A stretch of DNA of 64,000 bases, taken from Apostichopus japonicus. Its lineage: Eukaryota; Echinodermata; Holothuroidea; Aspidochirotida; Stichopodidae. Shown one piece after another: positions 12,861 to 25,990 of this stretch. Under the pieces are notes generated by a model, which saw only the letters and a program-made list of their open reading frames with translations, did no database searches and had not been told where the DNA came from. The position numbers were made by a program, and so were the translations under genes. Every line of letters starts with the position of its first letter. Position 1 is the first letter of the stretch. The stretch covers positions 21,855,265 to 21,919,264 of the forward strand of contig NC_092573.1 of the NCBI RefSeq assembly GCF_037975245.1, in the 5' to 3' direction.

Positions 12861-15800
12861 AGTATAAAATTACAAAAGTACAGTACTTTGTTGACCTCAA
12901 TCAAATTACATCATTTTCCTCTCACAATTGACATGTTGAAAAACCAAAGCATGCATCCTATTGTACTGAGTAGACTGTACTGTAATTCTGACTGTAAATC
13001 ACATTTTCCCCCAAAATAATGATTCATTTGCAAGTAAAAACATGTCTCGATCTATAAATATGGAGCAAGTCTCCATTAAAACAAAAATCTTAGTTCTACT
13101 AACTGTACCTTTCAATATGTATCGTATATTGACATTGTACATAGTGAAAGTAATGAAACTTAAAATCAGAACACAATGTACAGTAGATATTTTCACTTTT
13201 TGGATTCAAGTAAAAATGTACATTCAAATTTCACAACAAAAAACCCCCCAAAAAACAGAAGAAAAAAATAAGTGAAAGTCACAGTAGGAGGGAAAACTAA
13301 TGAAATTAACCATTAATGGATAATTTAGGCAGTTTTAGGACAAGGTTGAATCATAAAATACAGATTGTTCATTTGCTTTTAAGTTTATATTTGATATTCT
13401 TTCCCCAAAAACGTGTACATAACAAATACAGTGGTTAATAGTAAACTGTAGCATCACTTATTAAAGCTGATCAAGAATCAGTCAAAGGAAGAACCATTTA
13501 TTTTTTACTGTTTCTTTCAGTTTATTTGCATTTTGGTTTTTTCCTTGGCTTTTTTTCTAATAGTATTAGCTATTGAACTAATTACCTAGATAAATGAATG
13601 AAATTAACATGACTGAACATAGTAGTGTTGCCAGGCCTAGAAATTTTACAATTTTTAGCCATTTGTTAAACAATGCATGTGCTCTAAAACTTGTCTTGCT
13701 AACATCAAGTTCCTACAGTTTCCACAACTCAGGAAAGTGTTGTATAAATTGATATTCATGTTCTTAATGTCTTCTGATGGGAACATGCGAGTGTGTTTTT
13801 TTTGGCTACTGGCAAATGGCAAAAATCCAGTTGCATTTTGTCAGTTTACATTTTGAGCTGTTGTTTCTTTGATTCCTATCTGCTCCTCTGATCCCCTTTG
13901 TACAAACACTAAGCCGAAATTGATGAATTAGCCATTTGACTATGTCACACTAGGTTGTGATTTGTGGTTGATAACAGCTGTGTTAAATCAATTGTGAGTC
14001 ACCAAGGATGGTGAGTATCAAAACAGGGGTATTCCCTGTACTCTACTGTATGAGTTTACCTAGTTGTCTGTTTTTACAGTATGTGGCATTAAAAAGCTAG
14101 ACTAATGGCTTGCTTTAGTCACCATTTGATAGAATGAACAGAGCTGACATGGATGATAATGCAGACTTTTGTTTACCACTAGTAGTCTGTCAAGACCGCT
14201 AGGAAGGAAGTAAAGGGATGGTTAGTTTGGGTTGTCATTGAAAGAGTAAACACCTTAAGGATCGAAAGGGTCATTCCATTCAATAGGGTGGAGGTGATAA
14301 TTGTTTAGATGTATCCTTGATTGCTACAAAGGGTGGTGGACAACTTGGACAAGGTAAACTAACTGCCACAATAGGGATTGGTTTTTAACAGCAGCAAAGT
14401 CTATAACATTGTATACATAGGAGACTTATGCATGAACTAGTAGTGTATGAATTTATAGTTTAACTAAGTAAGGTGGTTTCAAACTATTGAAACATTGCGT
14501 TTAACGGCCATCATCGGTATCGCCCTCAAATCTGCTGGAAAGTCAAATAATAGTCATCCATGCTCAAGTTATTAGTAAGCATTTCCATGTAAAAGTAGTA
14601 ACCCAGACTTCTCAGATATTGAAATGCCTATTTGTAATACTCCTCAATGGCTGGAAGTAACTTTGATGATCAGAGCCACTAGGAAAGTGGTTTTTGAAAA
14701 CTTGTAGCAGATTTTTAGTCTTCCTCATATTCGGGGCCAGCGATGATGATAATCTTTAACGGTGGATCTTTTCCAGCTTGAATAACAGTGGTAATGGATT
14801 TGAGCAACAAGATAAGCTATAATTAAAATTGCAAAGTCAATATGAATTATGTATGTCATATTTTCTAAATTTCGGGTTTAAGTTTTACTGAAAATAAGGT
14901 AAAAGTTGTTCAAGAAAGGACCACAGCAACCCAGAATTTGTTCCTCAAATTAATCTGATTTAATATTGACTTTCTCTTTGAAATTGATTCTCTTCTTTAA
15001 CACCTTGACTTTGTTTTTTTATATGAAAGACACCAATGAATAGAATCAGAATCTTTTGTAAATATTTTGTATCTCTTTACAAAATACCTCAAATAACACC
15101 TAATTATCTAAAAACCTGAATATAATTTCATGTGATTAATACTAAGAATGGCTTGTTAAGTCTGGTTGAGAAAGTATCTAGGCCTAGCTAAAAACTAAGC
15201 TACAGTATGGAACCATTGACTGGACCTGTTCTCATTGTTAGATCTGATCTATCTTGATCATATAATGTATGAATCTTTAATAATCTTCTCTGAAACAATC
15301 GTCCGTCATCATTTATACATGACAGATCGGAACACAAAACACATTCGTGAAACATGTCTAATCAACTTTCTCCATGGAGATGATAGATTTCCTGAAACTG
15401 ATGCTGAAAGTGGGGTAATCTAATTTTTTTGGGTTGCTTCAGAGTTATAACAGTTTTCCCCCGGCAAATTCCAAATTGAATCGAGGAAAGTATCACAGGT
15501 CTTTCAGACACTACGCTGATTCCACACAAAGTATTGTGAGGAAGATGTGTTTTGTGTGTGTTTAAGTCAATAGGCCTACAATATTGTATTTTGTTCTCTG
15601 AATTAATAAAAGCAGCTTCCACTCTGTTATCGAGTTTGATAAAGTTTTGATAGTCTTCATGCACTGTCCACATCCCATAATTATGCACTAAGATAAGCTT
15701 GGATAGTCATGTTTTGTTGTCAAAAATATCAAGGAAAAAATGAGAAACTCTTTCATTATTATATAATCACTTTGTGCTTGTAAGTATATAATACATACTA

Positions 15801-16139
15801 TGAAAAATGTTGGCATAAAATCTTCAGAATTGAATTATTTCTAAATTACTCTTGAATTAAAAACTCCATTCAAATATCCTCCCCTGTCTCAGCTCAACTA
15901 TTAAACTTTCCCATTTACCTAGCCTATTAACTGGTAACTGTTTACTAGCACTGTGTCCCAATTGTGACCCTCTTTCGGGTCATGGCCGACCGCATCTTCC
16001 TTCCAAAACATACCATTCGTGAAGTTAACAGCCTGCATCAGGTAACAAGTTTCAATCTCCAGGAGTCAGGTTTTAAGAACTGTGTAAGTCACAAGTGTTT
16101 TCAACTATCATCTTGGAGAAAGTTTGCCCAACGCCCTTT
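12861..16139. other. Gene-free stretch
   Basis: AT-rich anonymous DNA. The longest frame is 108 codons on the minus strand at 15362-15688 and has no recognisable domain. No arrays or transposon ends were found. Confidence 0.4.
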
Positions 16140-16660
16140 TGAAGCGCTGCATTTTAATATCTGTAGACTTGTTCACGTTTTTGTCGATCGTGTTGGATAT
16201 TTCAGTCCGGTATTTAACGTAACTTAAAAGTAGAATAAAACTACCCATGAGTCGACAGGTCGTACCCCGATGGTATACAGACTAGTGTAGTTAGGTTTCC
16301 CCACGATTTTCGCGCACGCCTGAAAAGGTACAACAGCTGTAAACTCTTCCGCGTCAACCCCCATGTTAAGCGAAAATATAAATTTGTTCAGCTATCGTTT
16401 GCAGTTAAAAGGCTAATCTGATACTCATGGTCTTCTGTGAATTGCTCGAGGGGTTGATATCAATACAGTCTCTGTGCTACCAGAGGAAGCCCTCGCTGAA
16501 AGTAACATATTTGCCAGATGATAACAAACTTAGGTCAACAGCCTCGTCCCTTTCTTCCTCCGCTCTTCCTAGTTTTAATCTCCGCACCATCGGTCGGACC
16601 GAGATTCTTTCGAACATACCTCAACAGCGTCACACATGGCATGTGAATATTTTTTCTTCT
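16140..16660 (+). promoter_or_regulatory. CpG-dense patch, candidate promoter region
   Basis: CpG density is locally high (for example 16141-16200, 16261-16320 and 16580-16620) compared with neighbouring kilobases, and there is a pyrimidine-rich, initiator-like stretch near 16545-16570. CpG density drops sharply after 16700. A canonical donor occurs 500 bp downstream (17156/17157). Together these suggest a transcription start with first exon, 24 kb before the first sure coding exon of the plus-strand myosin gene. No RNA evidence is available and the strand assignment is inferred from the donor. Confidence 0.3.
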
Positions 16661-17015
16661 TATCCGTGTGATTCGGTAGCAATGTAATGGCACACAGGCT
16701 GGCTTGATTAAGTTACTTTGCATCATGTAAAAACCCACAGTCACACATCCAGTTGAGGGATAATTTATGGACGTTCTCAAGGAATTTCGTCAACAAACAA
16801 TTTGTGGGGAGGGTTTTATAGCTCACTCACAGACTCATCAGTTAGTTCTGCATATTAACCGACAAAGATCTCGGATAGCTTTCCCGTTTCCTTCCTTGTG
16901 TTGCCTTTTATGAAGAGCTGCTGTGCTTTCTTAGAGAAATTGACTGAAATTAAATATTCTCACTTTCTGTCTCTCGGAGACAATTTTGCAACCCATTGAA
17001 TGATTTGAGGATAAA

Positions 17016-17156
17016 ATGCCCAATCTTCCTGCTCCAGCCAATTTGAATATGGCTAACAGCAAGGGTTGTGCAACTCATGGATGTCAGTGTCACTGTCAAC
17101 AGTGTGCTCTTGTCTTGGATCAGTGCATTCACTCAATGGTAAGTTTCACACCCTCT
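17016..17156 (+). CDS. Candidate upstream exon ending ATG|GTAAGT, in frame with myosin IX exon A
   Basis: An ATG at 17016, with an in-frame TGA just upstream, opens a 47-codon frame that reaches a textbook splice donor, CAATG followed by GTAAGT, at 17156/17157. The frame is phase 0 at the donor. The acceptor at 40896/40897 is also phase 0 relative to the myosin start codon, with no stop between. Splicing would therefore add 53 residues before the presumed myosin methionine. The predicted segment is Cys/His rich (CATHGCQCHCQQC), which is not known at myosin IX N-termini, so a noncoding role, an unrelated gene, or chance are all possible. Phase agreement alone has a one in three chance. Confidence 0.22.
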
Positions 17157-19903
17157 TCAGAAAAATCAACCCAAGTTTTTCATACCTCTTTGTTTTGAAT
17201 AGCAAGGGAGTACAATCTTTATTGTCTGGTTCTCTCACAGTTCGGTCACATCTGATTATTTTTCTGTCCTTCTTCAGTCCAGCGCCTGCAGTAATGTCGC
17301 TTGTTTGTCGCAACAACATGTAAAAGCTTCAATTCCATTTTCAAATCAGTCAGTGGTAAGGATAAGAGAAGTTTTATGATCTAGAGTAGAGTTGGGAAGG
17401 GGAGGAGAGGGGGTTAATCCTTTTCTTGACTGTATATGGAATAGATTTAATAAAGAGATACAGGAAACAAGGTTTTAAGATGTTCAATTGCCATATTTAG
17501 GTTTGATACTCGCTAGGTTTGGTGAAATAGATGAACAGACTCTAAAGTTGCTTAAGTGTACTGACAGAAATGGAAATATTCAATGGAGTACGTCAACTGG
17601 ACTTTTTGAGGTCTGTTTATAATACTGCATATTGCCATACCACATGATGTATGGTGTTGTTTGTAGATAACAAGTTTTGAGGTTGTCGTTACCAAGGTGA
17701 CTTCTTTGTGAAACTTACTTCCAGTGATCAGTATTACTCCCTGAATGTGCAGGACCAGAAAGTCCATGAAGGTACATGCTAAATTTACCGTAATTTAATG
17801 AATAATGATGATGATCTTTCATATTTTCTCTGTAAATTTGCCAAAAAAATTAAAAATATGATATGATATTTCAGAGGTTTCACTCCTGCAACAAGTCAGT
17901 TAAAGAGCCATGTTTTTTTTTATTTAGACTTGCAAGGAAGAAAAAAAAAAGAAAAGAGAAAAAATGAAGGGAAAAAAAGAGGAAAAAACTGCAGTATTGT
18001 TTACATTGAAGAAACCATTTGAATCTCCTATGACACTCTGCTGTCTGTTCTAGTAAACATGTCAGTCAACACATGAAAGTGTTACTCTAGTAATATGGCC
18101 TACCTGCATCAAGGTAGACCACATGCCTAACAACACTGAAACTTTATATTGTGGAACAGTGGGAGTTTTGTAAGTTTTGTGGTAAGGATAGCTTGTGTTT
18201 GTTTCAGCTCCTTGTTTCACATGACTTTTTTGAGATATCATTCTATCCATTAGTGTGTTAGATACAGTATTATACTGTTTACAATTCAGTGAGTCAGTGC
18301 TGGATAGGGTTTTCAGTTCTTGAAAGAATGTCTGTCTGCTGGTAGTCACCAGGAAAAACCCCAATGGCTGGTTATTCTTGTTAGATCTCTGTCAAACAGC
18401 AAAGTCGGTTTTTCAACAGTATTCATGTCGGAGTGCAAATGTACTGGACATCAAATTGGCTGGCTGACAAGACAAGCCTTCATGGACCATTAGCATGGAC
18501 CCTGACAAAGGTTTGATATGGTCGTGGGAAAGGAGGGCAGGGGAGGGGGTTATAGGCAGGAGTCAGACCAGTGTTATGTGGTGGGAAACTGCTGTTTGTG
18601 GTGGCACCATGTCCATGTTAAAGTGAAAAGTTGTTGGTTGGGGGGGGAGAGGTCAAACTGGACCCGGTCTGCTGGTGTCTGGGGTCCTTGATCGGCAGAC
18701 TGGGGCCTTGATCAAGACAGCCTTGAAAAATTCATTCCTGCTGAAGATGGTTGACATTTTCGAAAAGTTATTGTCCATGATAATGACTTAGCAGCAGTTC
18801 ATATGTCAACAGATGGCAAGCAGGCAGTTCTAGCGTATATTGATCCACATGGAAACATCAAAACCTAGCTAATTAACATGCTGGAAAATGTCAGCAAACC
18901 ATTGTCAAGGACATTCAGTGAGGCAAGCACAGTACTTAACATTTGATGAACCAATCCATAGTCTCTGGATAATATACAACTGTGATTAAGACTGACTGTC
19001 TCATTACTTACTTCTGTTAAGGCACAGTCATGACTAGAAAGTTAATTAGGGTTTCAGTCATATATGTACGATAGCTATATATAGTACTAGTCAAGCTGAA
19101 TTCATTAGCATTTAAGCCGATAGACTTGAAGGATAAAATCATTTGCTGTATGTCTTGCATACATCCAGTTACATAACAAAGAATTGATCCAATTCACTGC
19201 AATGGTTGCTTTATTCCACGATGCATACTTGTTCCCTCGCTAGTCCTATTAGTTGGTAGTCAATTCTCATGGTCAAGTTACAGCCCTGTGCACAAACAAT
19301 TTTTTAGTTTCTGTTGAACTCAGTGCACCGTTGTGACTCCTTATTAGGTTTGCTATGAATCATCCTTCTGAAGCTACCAAGGATAGTCAAATAAAGGCTG
19401 CAAATCAGTTGAATATTAACTTTCAACATGGAGAAGGTTAATGTGCAAGTAATTATGGTTCCTTTTGATCCTCTATAGGTCACTGCCTTGAAACTGTTTT
19501 GTGGTACTGTAGTGTAGTTATCCCAGGTCCCCTTTAACCTTTGACCTTGACATCCTCCATCCAACATGATCTAAAGAGTACATGCCTGTCAATGTTGATG
19601 GTTGGCAACATGATAAGACTTCAGATGAGTGCTGTTAGTGACACATAAGTAAAAAGGGGAGGGGGGGGGTCATTTGTGAAGAATGCTATGACAGTTTCGA
19701 ATTTTGAGAAGGAAGCATAGTAGGTGGAGGATACTGGTTAGCTTTTATGACTTTATTCATGTAGCCAGGGAGTTTCAAGTTCAATCCTCGTCTGTGTCTG
19801 GAACTATTACTTAGGAAAATTTCTAGTTGGGTTTAGCAATTTTGGGAACAAAACTTACACAGATGGTATTACCGAGCATGTTTTCTCTGGCCGTTGTAAT
19901 GAA
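17157..19903. other. Gene-free stretch
   Basis: No supported gene. It contains a purine-rich A/G tract at about 17935-17990 and G-rich tracts near 18535 and 18635. Minus-strand frames of 71-100 codons show no motifs. Confidence 0.4.
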
Positions 19904-20010
19904 GTTACTTTGCAGAATTATGTTTGGTAAATTAACTCAAATGTTAACTCAAATTAACAGTTGAGCTGTTAATTTACCAAACATAGTTCTGCAAAGTAAC
20001 AGCTCAACTG
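19904..20010. repeat. Inverted repeat, 33-bp arms with one mismatch
   Basis: Left arm 19904-19936 (GTTACTTTGCAGAA...) and right arm 19968-20000 are reverse complements at 32 of 33 positions, separated by 31 bp. A second inverted pair overlaps it: CAGTTGAGCT at 19958-19967 and AGCTCAACTG at 20001-20010. This may be a small fold-back element or a local inverted duplication. No target duplication is obvious. Confidence 0.85.
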
Positions 20011-21659
20011 TAATGCAGTAGTTTATTTCATAACAGATAATATTAGCACATCTCGAGAAAGTCTCTTCCTTTGATGCTTAAGAAACAAACATCAACACTT
20101 GGACTAGACTATAAAGGTGACCATATTTTGTAAAAAGGGATCTGGGACAAACTGTTGAAAGTGGAAAGTGCGACCTGGGAAATGGGTCTAAGGGGATTGG
20201 GGTGTCCCACTCCCCCTCCCCTTTGAGAAAAATGTGCTAGTCTGGTAGAGCACAGATGACATAATCAAGAGTAGGCCTATAGGTCAGTAGAGGAGAGTAA
20301 CACGACTCTATATAGTAGGACACCCTGTCACGCTTGTACATTTCTCTGTAGATAGTAGGATAGTTCTACCCTACATTACAGTAGTTCTTGTTTTGATCTC
20401 TGCTATCGTCTGTGCAAGTTTTTTGTACATCTACATGGTGTTTTAATGACGTGTAATTAAAGTATAACTGGCAGGAAGGTAGATTTTGCAACATTTCTAA
20501 ATCTGTTGTGAATAAAATGTCATATTTTAAAATTTCAGGGACTTCTTTTTAAACTGGGGATACTTTCGAGGATATTTGTTAATCGGGGCCAAAATATTGA
20601 GATCGCGAGCTTTCATCTAAATTCGGGGACGTCACTTTACACTAGACTAGACCAATCACACTTTCATAACAGAGATATCTAGCCTAGCTTATTTTCTATA
20701 CAAAGAATTTGTGCTGGTGTCTTTCATGAGCTGTCATTTGGTGACTATAAGTTTTTTCCTTGTATTGAGAGAGAGAGAGCAAAAATAAAAGATTAAAGTA
20801 AGCTTTGTTTAGAACATTGTTGAAGTAAGAAGGCTGAATATGGTAAGAAGTATAATGTGTAACTTAAAGGCATTGAAGACTTGCCCCAAACCGCTTGCCA
20901 GGCTCTGAAAAAGTTAACTTTCCGTTGCTTGCAAATGACATTTTCTTCTTGTCGCTACAAAATGCAGACAGTAATGAAACGTGATTCCTTGTTATCTTTT
21001 ATCTAGACCTGATATGTCCACGCTGCTATGTACACTGTGTTGTGGGTATTGACCGTAGCTGTATGTATCGACTGTACACTAGTGTCTAATTACAGACAGT
21101 AGCAAGCTGTGTGTGTATTTTCTGGGATCGATGGTGGTGTCTTACACTTCTGTTACACCTCATTCGAAACTAGGTCAGATTACCGGCATTTGACGTTTCT
21201 TTGTGCGCGAGTCTTCACACCCTTTATAGCCATTCCCTGTGTCAACCTTGTCATTTTTGTACAAACAGGCACTGTTGACAGAAGTCACTGAACCACACAT
21301 TCAGTGTTTACTACTTCCTGATAATCTTTGAAATTATGCAATCTCATCATTGACTTCTCGAATGAACCATTGGCACGGATGTCACACAAGACAGTATGCT
21401 GAATTTAGGGCTAATTTCATGGAAGTAAATGTCCCCAAGACAGCATTTTTTTAATGTCAATGTAGCATTAGTTCGTAATATTTTACTTGCAAAGCAATGA
21501 TACTGACATTAACATTGAATTGTTCTGGCCCCTGAAAATTTATTTCAAGAATCATTAATGTTGACATTTCAAAGTGGAGCTTCCAATCATCCTGGACTAT
21601 TTATTCTTATAGCCTGCTTGGGTGGTAACCTTTCTGTAGCAGGTGTGGATATGTACCAT
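20011..21659. other. Anonymous sequence with probable repeat fragments
   Basis: No gene recognised. GGGGACGTCACTTTAC near 20625 and the block starting TTAAAGGCATTGAAGAC at 20865 stand out by composition and look like ends of dispersed repeats, but no second copy is present in the window to prove it. Confidence 0.3.
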
Positions 21660-22055
21660 ATTCTATTGGTGTATTACGGATGCAGCTAACTGGTGCAGGC
21701 AAGGGCGGCTATCATGGGGGGGGGGACGGGGGCACATGTCATATTTTAGGTGGGGGATATAGTATCTAATATCCCCCAATATTTGGTGGCATAGTTTTCT
21801 TTTTAGCATATTTTTTGTATTTTATTATGATATCGCTAGTAATTTCAAAATAGAAAATGCTTCGATGCAACTTACAAGGCCTGGGAAGTGCCATTTCCAG
21901 CGATCTGGGAGACATTTTCGGCCAAAATTTTCTTTCGCGCTTTGCGCCAACTTATGGTGGCGCTACGCTTAGATAGTTTGCCTACAAGCTTTGCAAATAA
22001 ATGAAAAATGAAATTATCCTATTGGTGTATTACGGATACAACTAACCGGTGCAGG
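21660..22055. mobile_element. Putative 316-bp insertion flanked by 40-bp direct repeats
   Basis: 21660-21699 and 22016-22055 are direct repeats (TATTGGTGTATTACGGAT...GGTGCAGG) differing at four positions, all transitions. The DNA between them (21700-22015) starts with a G run and ends with a CpG-rich segment (TTTCGCGCTTTGCGCC, GGTGGCGCTACGCTTAG) unlike its surroundings. This fits an insertion with a long, aged target duplication, as Penelope-like elements can make, or a recombination-derived duplication. No coding capacity. Confidence 0.45.
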
Positions 22056-22251
22056 AGTAATACACGTCAGCTGTGCGGGCAAGCTTGGTGGTGGTACAAC
22101 AGCAGTACCTTTATTCAAGTACCAAAGTGAAAATACCTCAGATCCATTGTTATAATTTCTAGGAATATGGATATTATAGCAATTGTAGATCCATTGAGAA
22201 ATAGAAAGTATTGTTCTTGTTTTTGGAATGATATATATATAATATTACAAA

Positions 22252-22590
22252 TATATTTGTGGTGGGTTGCGGAATGGATCTTTTATTTGTACAGTACAGT
22301 AGCATGTAATTCACAAAAAATATATTTGTGGTTGGTTGCGGAATGGATCTTTGCTTGTACAGTACAGTAGCATGTAATTCACAAAAAAATATATTTGTGG
22401 TTAGTTGCGGAATGGATCTTTGATTGTACAGTACAGTAGCATGTAATACACAACAAATATATTTGTGGTTGGTTGCGGAATGGATCTTTGATTGTACAAA
22501 ACAGTAGCATGTAATTCACAAAAAATATATTTGTGGTTGGTTGCGGAATGGATCTTTGATTGTACAGTACAGTAGCATGTAATACATAAA
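22252..22590. repeat. Five-copy ~69-bp tandem repeat
   Basis: Units start at 22252, 22321, 22390, 22458 and 22526 with TATATTTGTGG, then GTTGCGGAATGGATCTTT, GTACAGTACAGTAGCATG and CACAAAAAA. Copies are about 90% alike. Short frames on both strands here are repeat products. Confidence 0.92.
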
Positions 22591-23379
22591 GGAAACCATG
22601 TGTATATATATACATTTAGTCAGATGTTTTGTAATGACCAACTTGGGATATATTGAGAACTGGGACTGATCCATTGTGTTGTCAATGTGGTGTGGCAGAT
22701 GTGGCAACCCAGGGGACCAATTCATTAGACAACTAATCAATCTCCTATGCTAGTATATATATGTGTGTGTATTGTACAGTTGTATTGACTCTTTCAGTTT
22801 AGTGAGAGTAATTATTTTTGTCATAAATCTTAACCTGTAGGTTACAGTGATTTCCTTTCACTTTTCCATTTAGGTGTGCAGACGATTGTAATAGTTGTGA
22901 TAGTTTGATTGTGATAGTAAAACTAACGTTCTAATTAAATCGGACTGTTTGAACCCCTTTTTTGAAGTCAGCCAGTGTTTATGTCTACTTTTCCTCTCTG
23001 TTTGACAGTGTGTTCCTTGTCTTTCAATGTTTATGGATATTGCAAAACAATTATAATTATGTATAGTGCACTACTTCATTATTGATGGCACTTTAGGTCT
23101 ATTAATTTAAATGGTCATTTTCAGTTTTGTTTGTTTGGAGACTTTTTCAGTTCATGCTCATTGCTTTATTATATGGCTCTTTGCATGAAGACAGAGAACA
23201 CATGACATGTCCAGGCTGCTGTGTGTTTGTATATATGCAGAATGTGTGGGTTCTTTGTGCATTTACTGTAAGTATAATAGTAATGGCTTGTAAAAATATA
23301 TATCTCAAGATGGCATTGCATAATATTTATGAAAAGATTAGGTGCTTAAAATGCAGATACTCCTTGATTTACTTCGTTC

Positions 23380-23765
23380 CTCGCTTACCTGTCTCCTCAC
23401 AACCTTAGCACCCCCTACTACCGTGCCTAGAATGAACTGGTAACCTTTTAACACTGTGCGCCCTCTATGACCGGACCCCTCCCCTCCCGGTCTATGCCTT
23501 GTTCCATGCTAGAAGCCAGTAGTTTGGGAAGAGTCAAAATTTCATCTTGAGGTACAACAGAGGTGAAAGTGTATAAATCTATTCCATAGAAACACCTCAA
23601 TGAGTCTTGTACGCCATATGGTTACCTCATTGAATGGGTGAACCCTATTCTTTCTTCAGGACGGGATCCTTCATAATTTTTTTACATCGGGCCTCCCTTA
23701 CCTGTCTCCCCACAACCTTAGCACTGTTGTTCCACCGCGCGTAGTTCTCAACTGGTAACCATATA
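23380..23765. repeat. Two copies of a dispersed repeat (CTTACCTGTCTCC..CACAACCTTAGCAC)
   Basis: The segment at 23384-23450 (CTTACCTGTCTCCTCACAACC, then TTAGCACC and ACTGGTAACC) is repeated at 23697-23765. Related pieces occur at 27585-27655 and 50950-50995, and in reverse orientation near 57420-57440. Confidence 0.65.
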
Positions 23766-23769
23766 ATTT

Positions 23770-25500
23770 CCTAGATCAACTATTAAGGGTAAAGACTGGA
23801 GAACATATTAAACTATGCACTATAGTGTAACATAAATGTACTATGTAATCCATGTGCTTCCCATGACTCATTCCATCTTGTTTCAGTTTCTTCAAGACAC
23901 GGTATTGTTTATTGACTTAAAGACCAAATGTAAGGCATACATGTATAGAGTGGGTACTGAATATCCAGTGTGCATTGCCCTTCTAGAGTAAGGAGATAGT
24001 AGAAAGAGAGAAAAATAATCACGAAATATGAAAACAAAATTCTCTGAAGGTAAATCTCCAGTCAAATCTTGTAGTTGAACATCTGAACCGTAGATTGGAA
24101 AGGATTCCTCGGTGGGTGGTGCCTTAGAAGTGGGGCTGGGGGGGCGCATTGATAAAACCATCCAGTCATATGGTTTAGTTAGATAGGAAAGTGCATGGCC
24201 TATATTGAGATGGAGTGAGATGGAGGCAGGTAAGTTTTGGGGAAACAGAGAAAACAAAGTTAGTTGCTGATACAGCTGAGTAATGGACATTTTAAGTAAA
24301 ACAGGCATTAAATGGGCATTTTAGTCAATAATTGATATAGGAAGGCATTGGTAATTAGTACAATGGAATATATTGTATTTGCCCCATCATTTGATAGTGT
24401 GAATTCATAGTGCATAGCATTGGAATGCAAAGCCATGTACTTTATTCCTAGAATGTGTCACATGCTGCATGAACAAGGTCCATGAAGCCAACATTTCACA
24501 GAACACTGTACACTGCAGAGAGAGCCATACAGGACTCAAATGGTCTCATATGGAACAGACAAGAGACTGACCAACTGATGAATTAGACCTATGCATTAAA
24601 CTCTGACTCATCATCTCTGCATTTCAATCAATAGAAGAAACAATGACCAAAAAAAAAAAAAAAAAAAAAAAGACACAGATTTATTACAATTAAGTAATCC
24701 TGCAGTGTAATTTACTCACCTCATCATTGGGAGATGTGTGAATTTGGACACAGTGCATAACATTGGAATGCGTTATAGCTACAGTTATTCATTATGCCTC
24801 ACTATAATACCAAGATTATGAAACATGCAATACAGCACAAGAATCATATGTGCCAATATATAAAGTGTTAACTGTTGTGACCACATACCTACATCAGCAT
24901 TAAGACCTCTAACTGGGCTCCCTGCATGTCGCTGAACAGAATGTGCACATACAGCTCATTAAACCTCAGCAAGTTGAGTTTGGTTAACAATTACTAATCA
25001 AGCTAAGATTACAATATTGGTCACACTAAGATTTCCTTGTAAATTTTTCCACCGTATCTACTCTAGGTTAAGTAACCGGTTATTAATGAATTTGTTTCAG
25101 TTCTCAGCAGTTCATTGCACTTTTCGTAGATCAGTATTATTTGTACTCAATGAATGATAGTTGAGAGGGCACGATACTGTTAACAACATTGTTTATTGTT
25201 TTTAATTATAATGATCTTAAACATACAACATTATTATTATTATCGTCTTCTATTGCTTATTTTTATTAAAAATTAAATACAAGTGTCATATCTGAAATAC
25301 CCCTTTCCCACACTTCTAATAACTTTGTTTCGGTAAATTCTAGGATTGAGTTGGTTAACAATCATTCACCTTTGCAGTTACCATGGTAACCCATATAATT
25401 GTATGCCTCGTTAAACCTTGCCGTATGTCGAAAGTGTGGGAAGCGGTGCAGTAGTGCAGGTTTTAATTCCAATGGATTTGAATCAGTCTATCCGGGCATC
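23770..25500. other. Gene-free stretch
   Basis: Contains a 138-codon minus-strand frame (23892-24308) that is not recognised and looks compositionally ordinary, plus a poly-A run at about 24649-24671. No reliable gene. Confidence 0.4.
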
Positions 25501-25529
25501 ACTCATAAATTATTAAGTGTAATTCATTA

Positions 25530-25990
25530 CTAAGATTCATCAAAGTCTCTCACAGAGTAATGCCTTACCACCCCCATGTTGACAACATCGAACAATGTGC
25601 TGTAAAGTGTATGTGTAACACAAACTTTAGCATATATAGTTTGCCTCGTTAAATGTTTACTCTTTAATCTGGTGGCCCAGAAATAACCTCTACCGCCGCC
25701 GAAAGATTGGATAATTGATGGACTCGTCCAGCGATGCCAGTCAGATTCGCTGAGCATGACGTTGATTACCAACCCGAGTGTCTCCGTGTGTGTTTTACCC
25801 ATCAAATATTTTATCCGTCCCTTCTCATCCATCCAGTGACTGATTTTGCGGCGATATGAGTCAGAGTTTGTCCGCAATGATTATTTTTTATTTCTTTTTA
25901 GTTAGCCAATTAAATGAGAGGATGGGGATGCTTGGTGTATGTATGCACCTAGGAGCAGACTGCAGCAACGGAGCTCTCCTCCTCCTCATT
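25530..25990. promoter_or_regulatory. CpG-enriched unique patch, candidate regulatory element
   Basis: 25690-25880 has many CpGs (for example GCCGCCGAAAG, CTCGTCCAGCGATG, TTTTGCGGCGATATGAG) in non-repetitive sequence. A 115-codon minus-strand frame overlaps it but starts at TTG and has no motif. The patch could be an alternative promoter, an enhancer or an unannotated exon. Confidence 0.2.

Noticed and set aside
15362-15688. 108-codon minus-strand frame
   Set aside because: No motif, no promoter-like context, no sign of coding composition.
22379-22740. Overlapping minus-strand frames
   Set aside because: They are translations of the ~69-bp tandem repeat.
23892-24308. 138-codon minus-strand frame
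   Set aside because: The longest anonymous minus-strand frame, but no recognisable domain, weak composition and no promoter signals.
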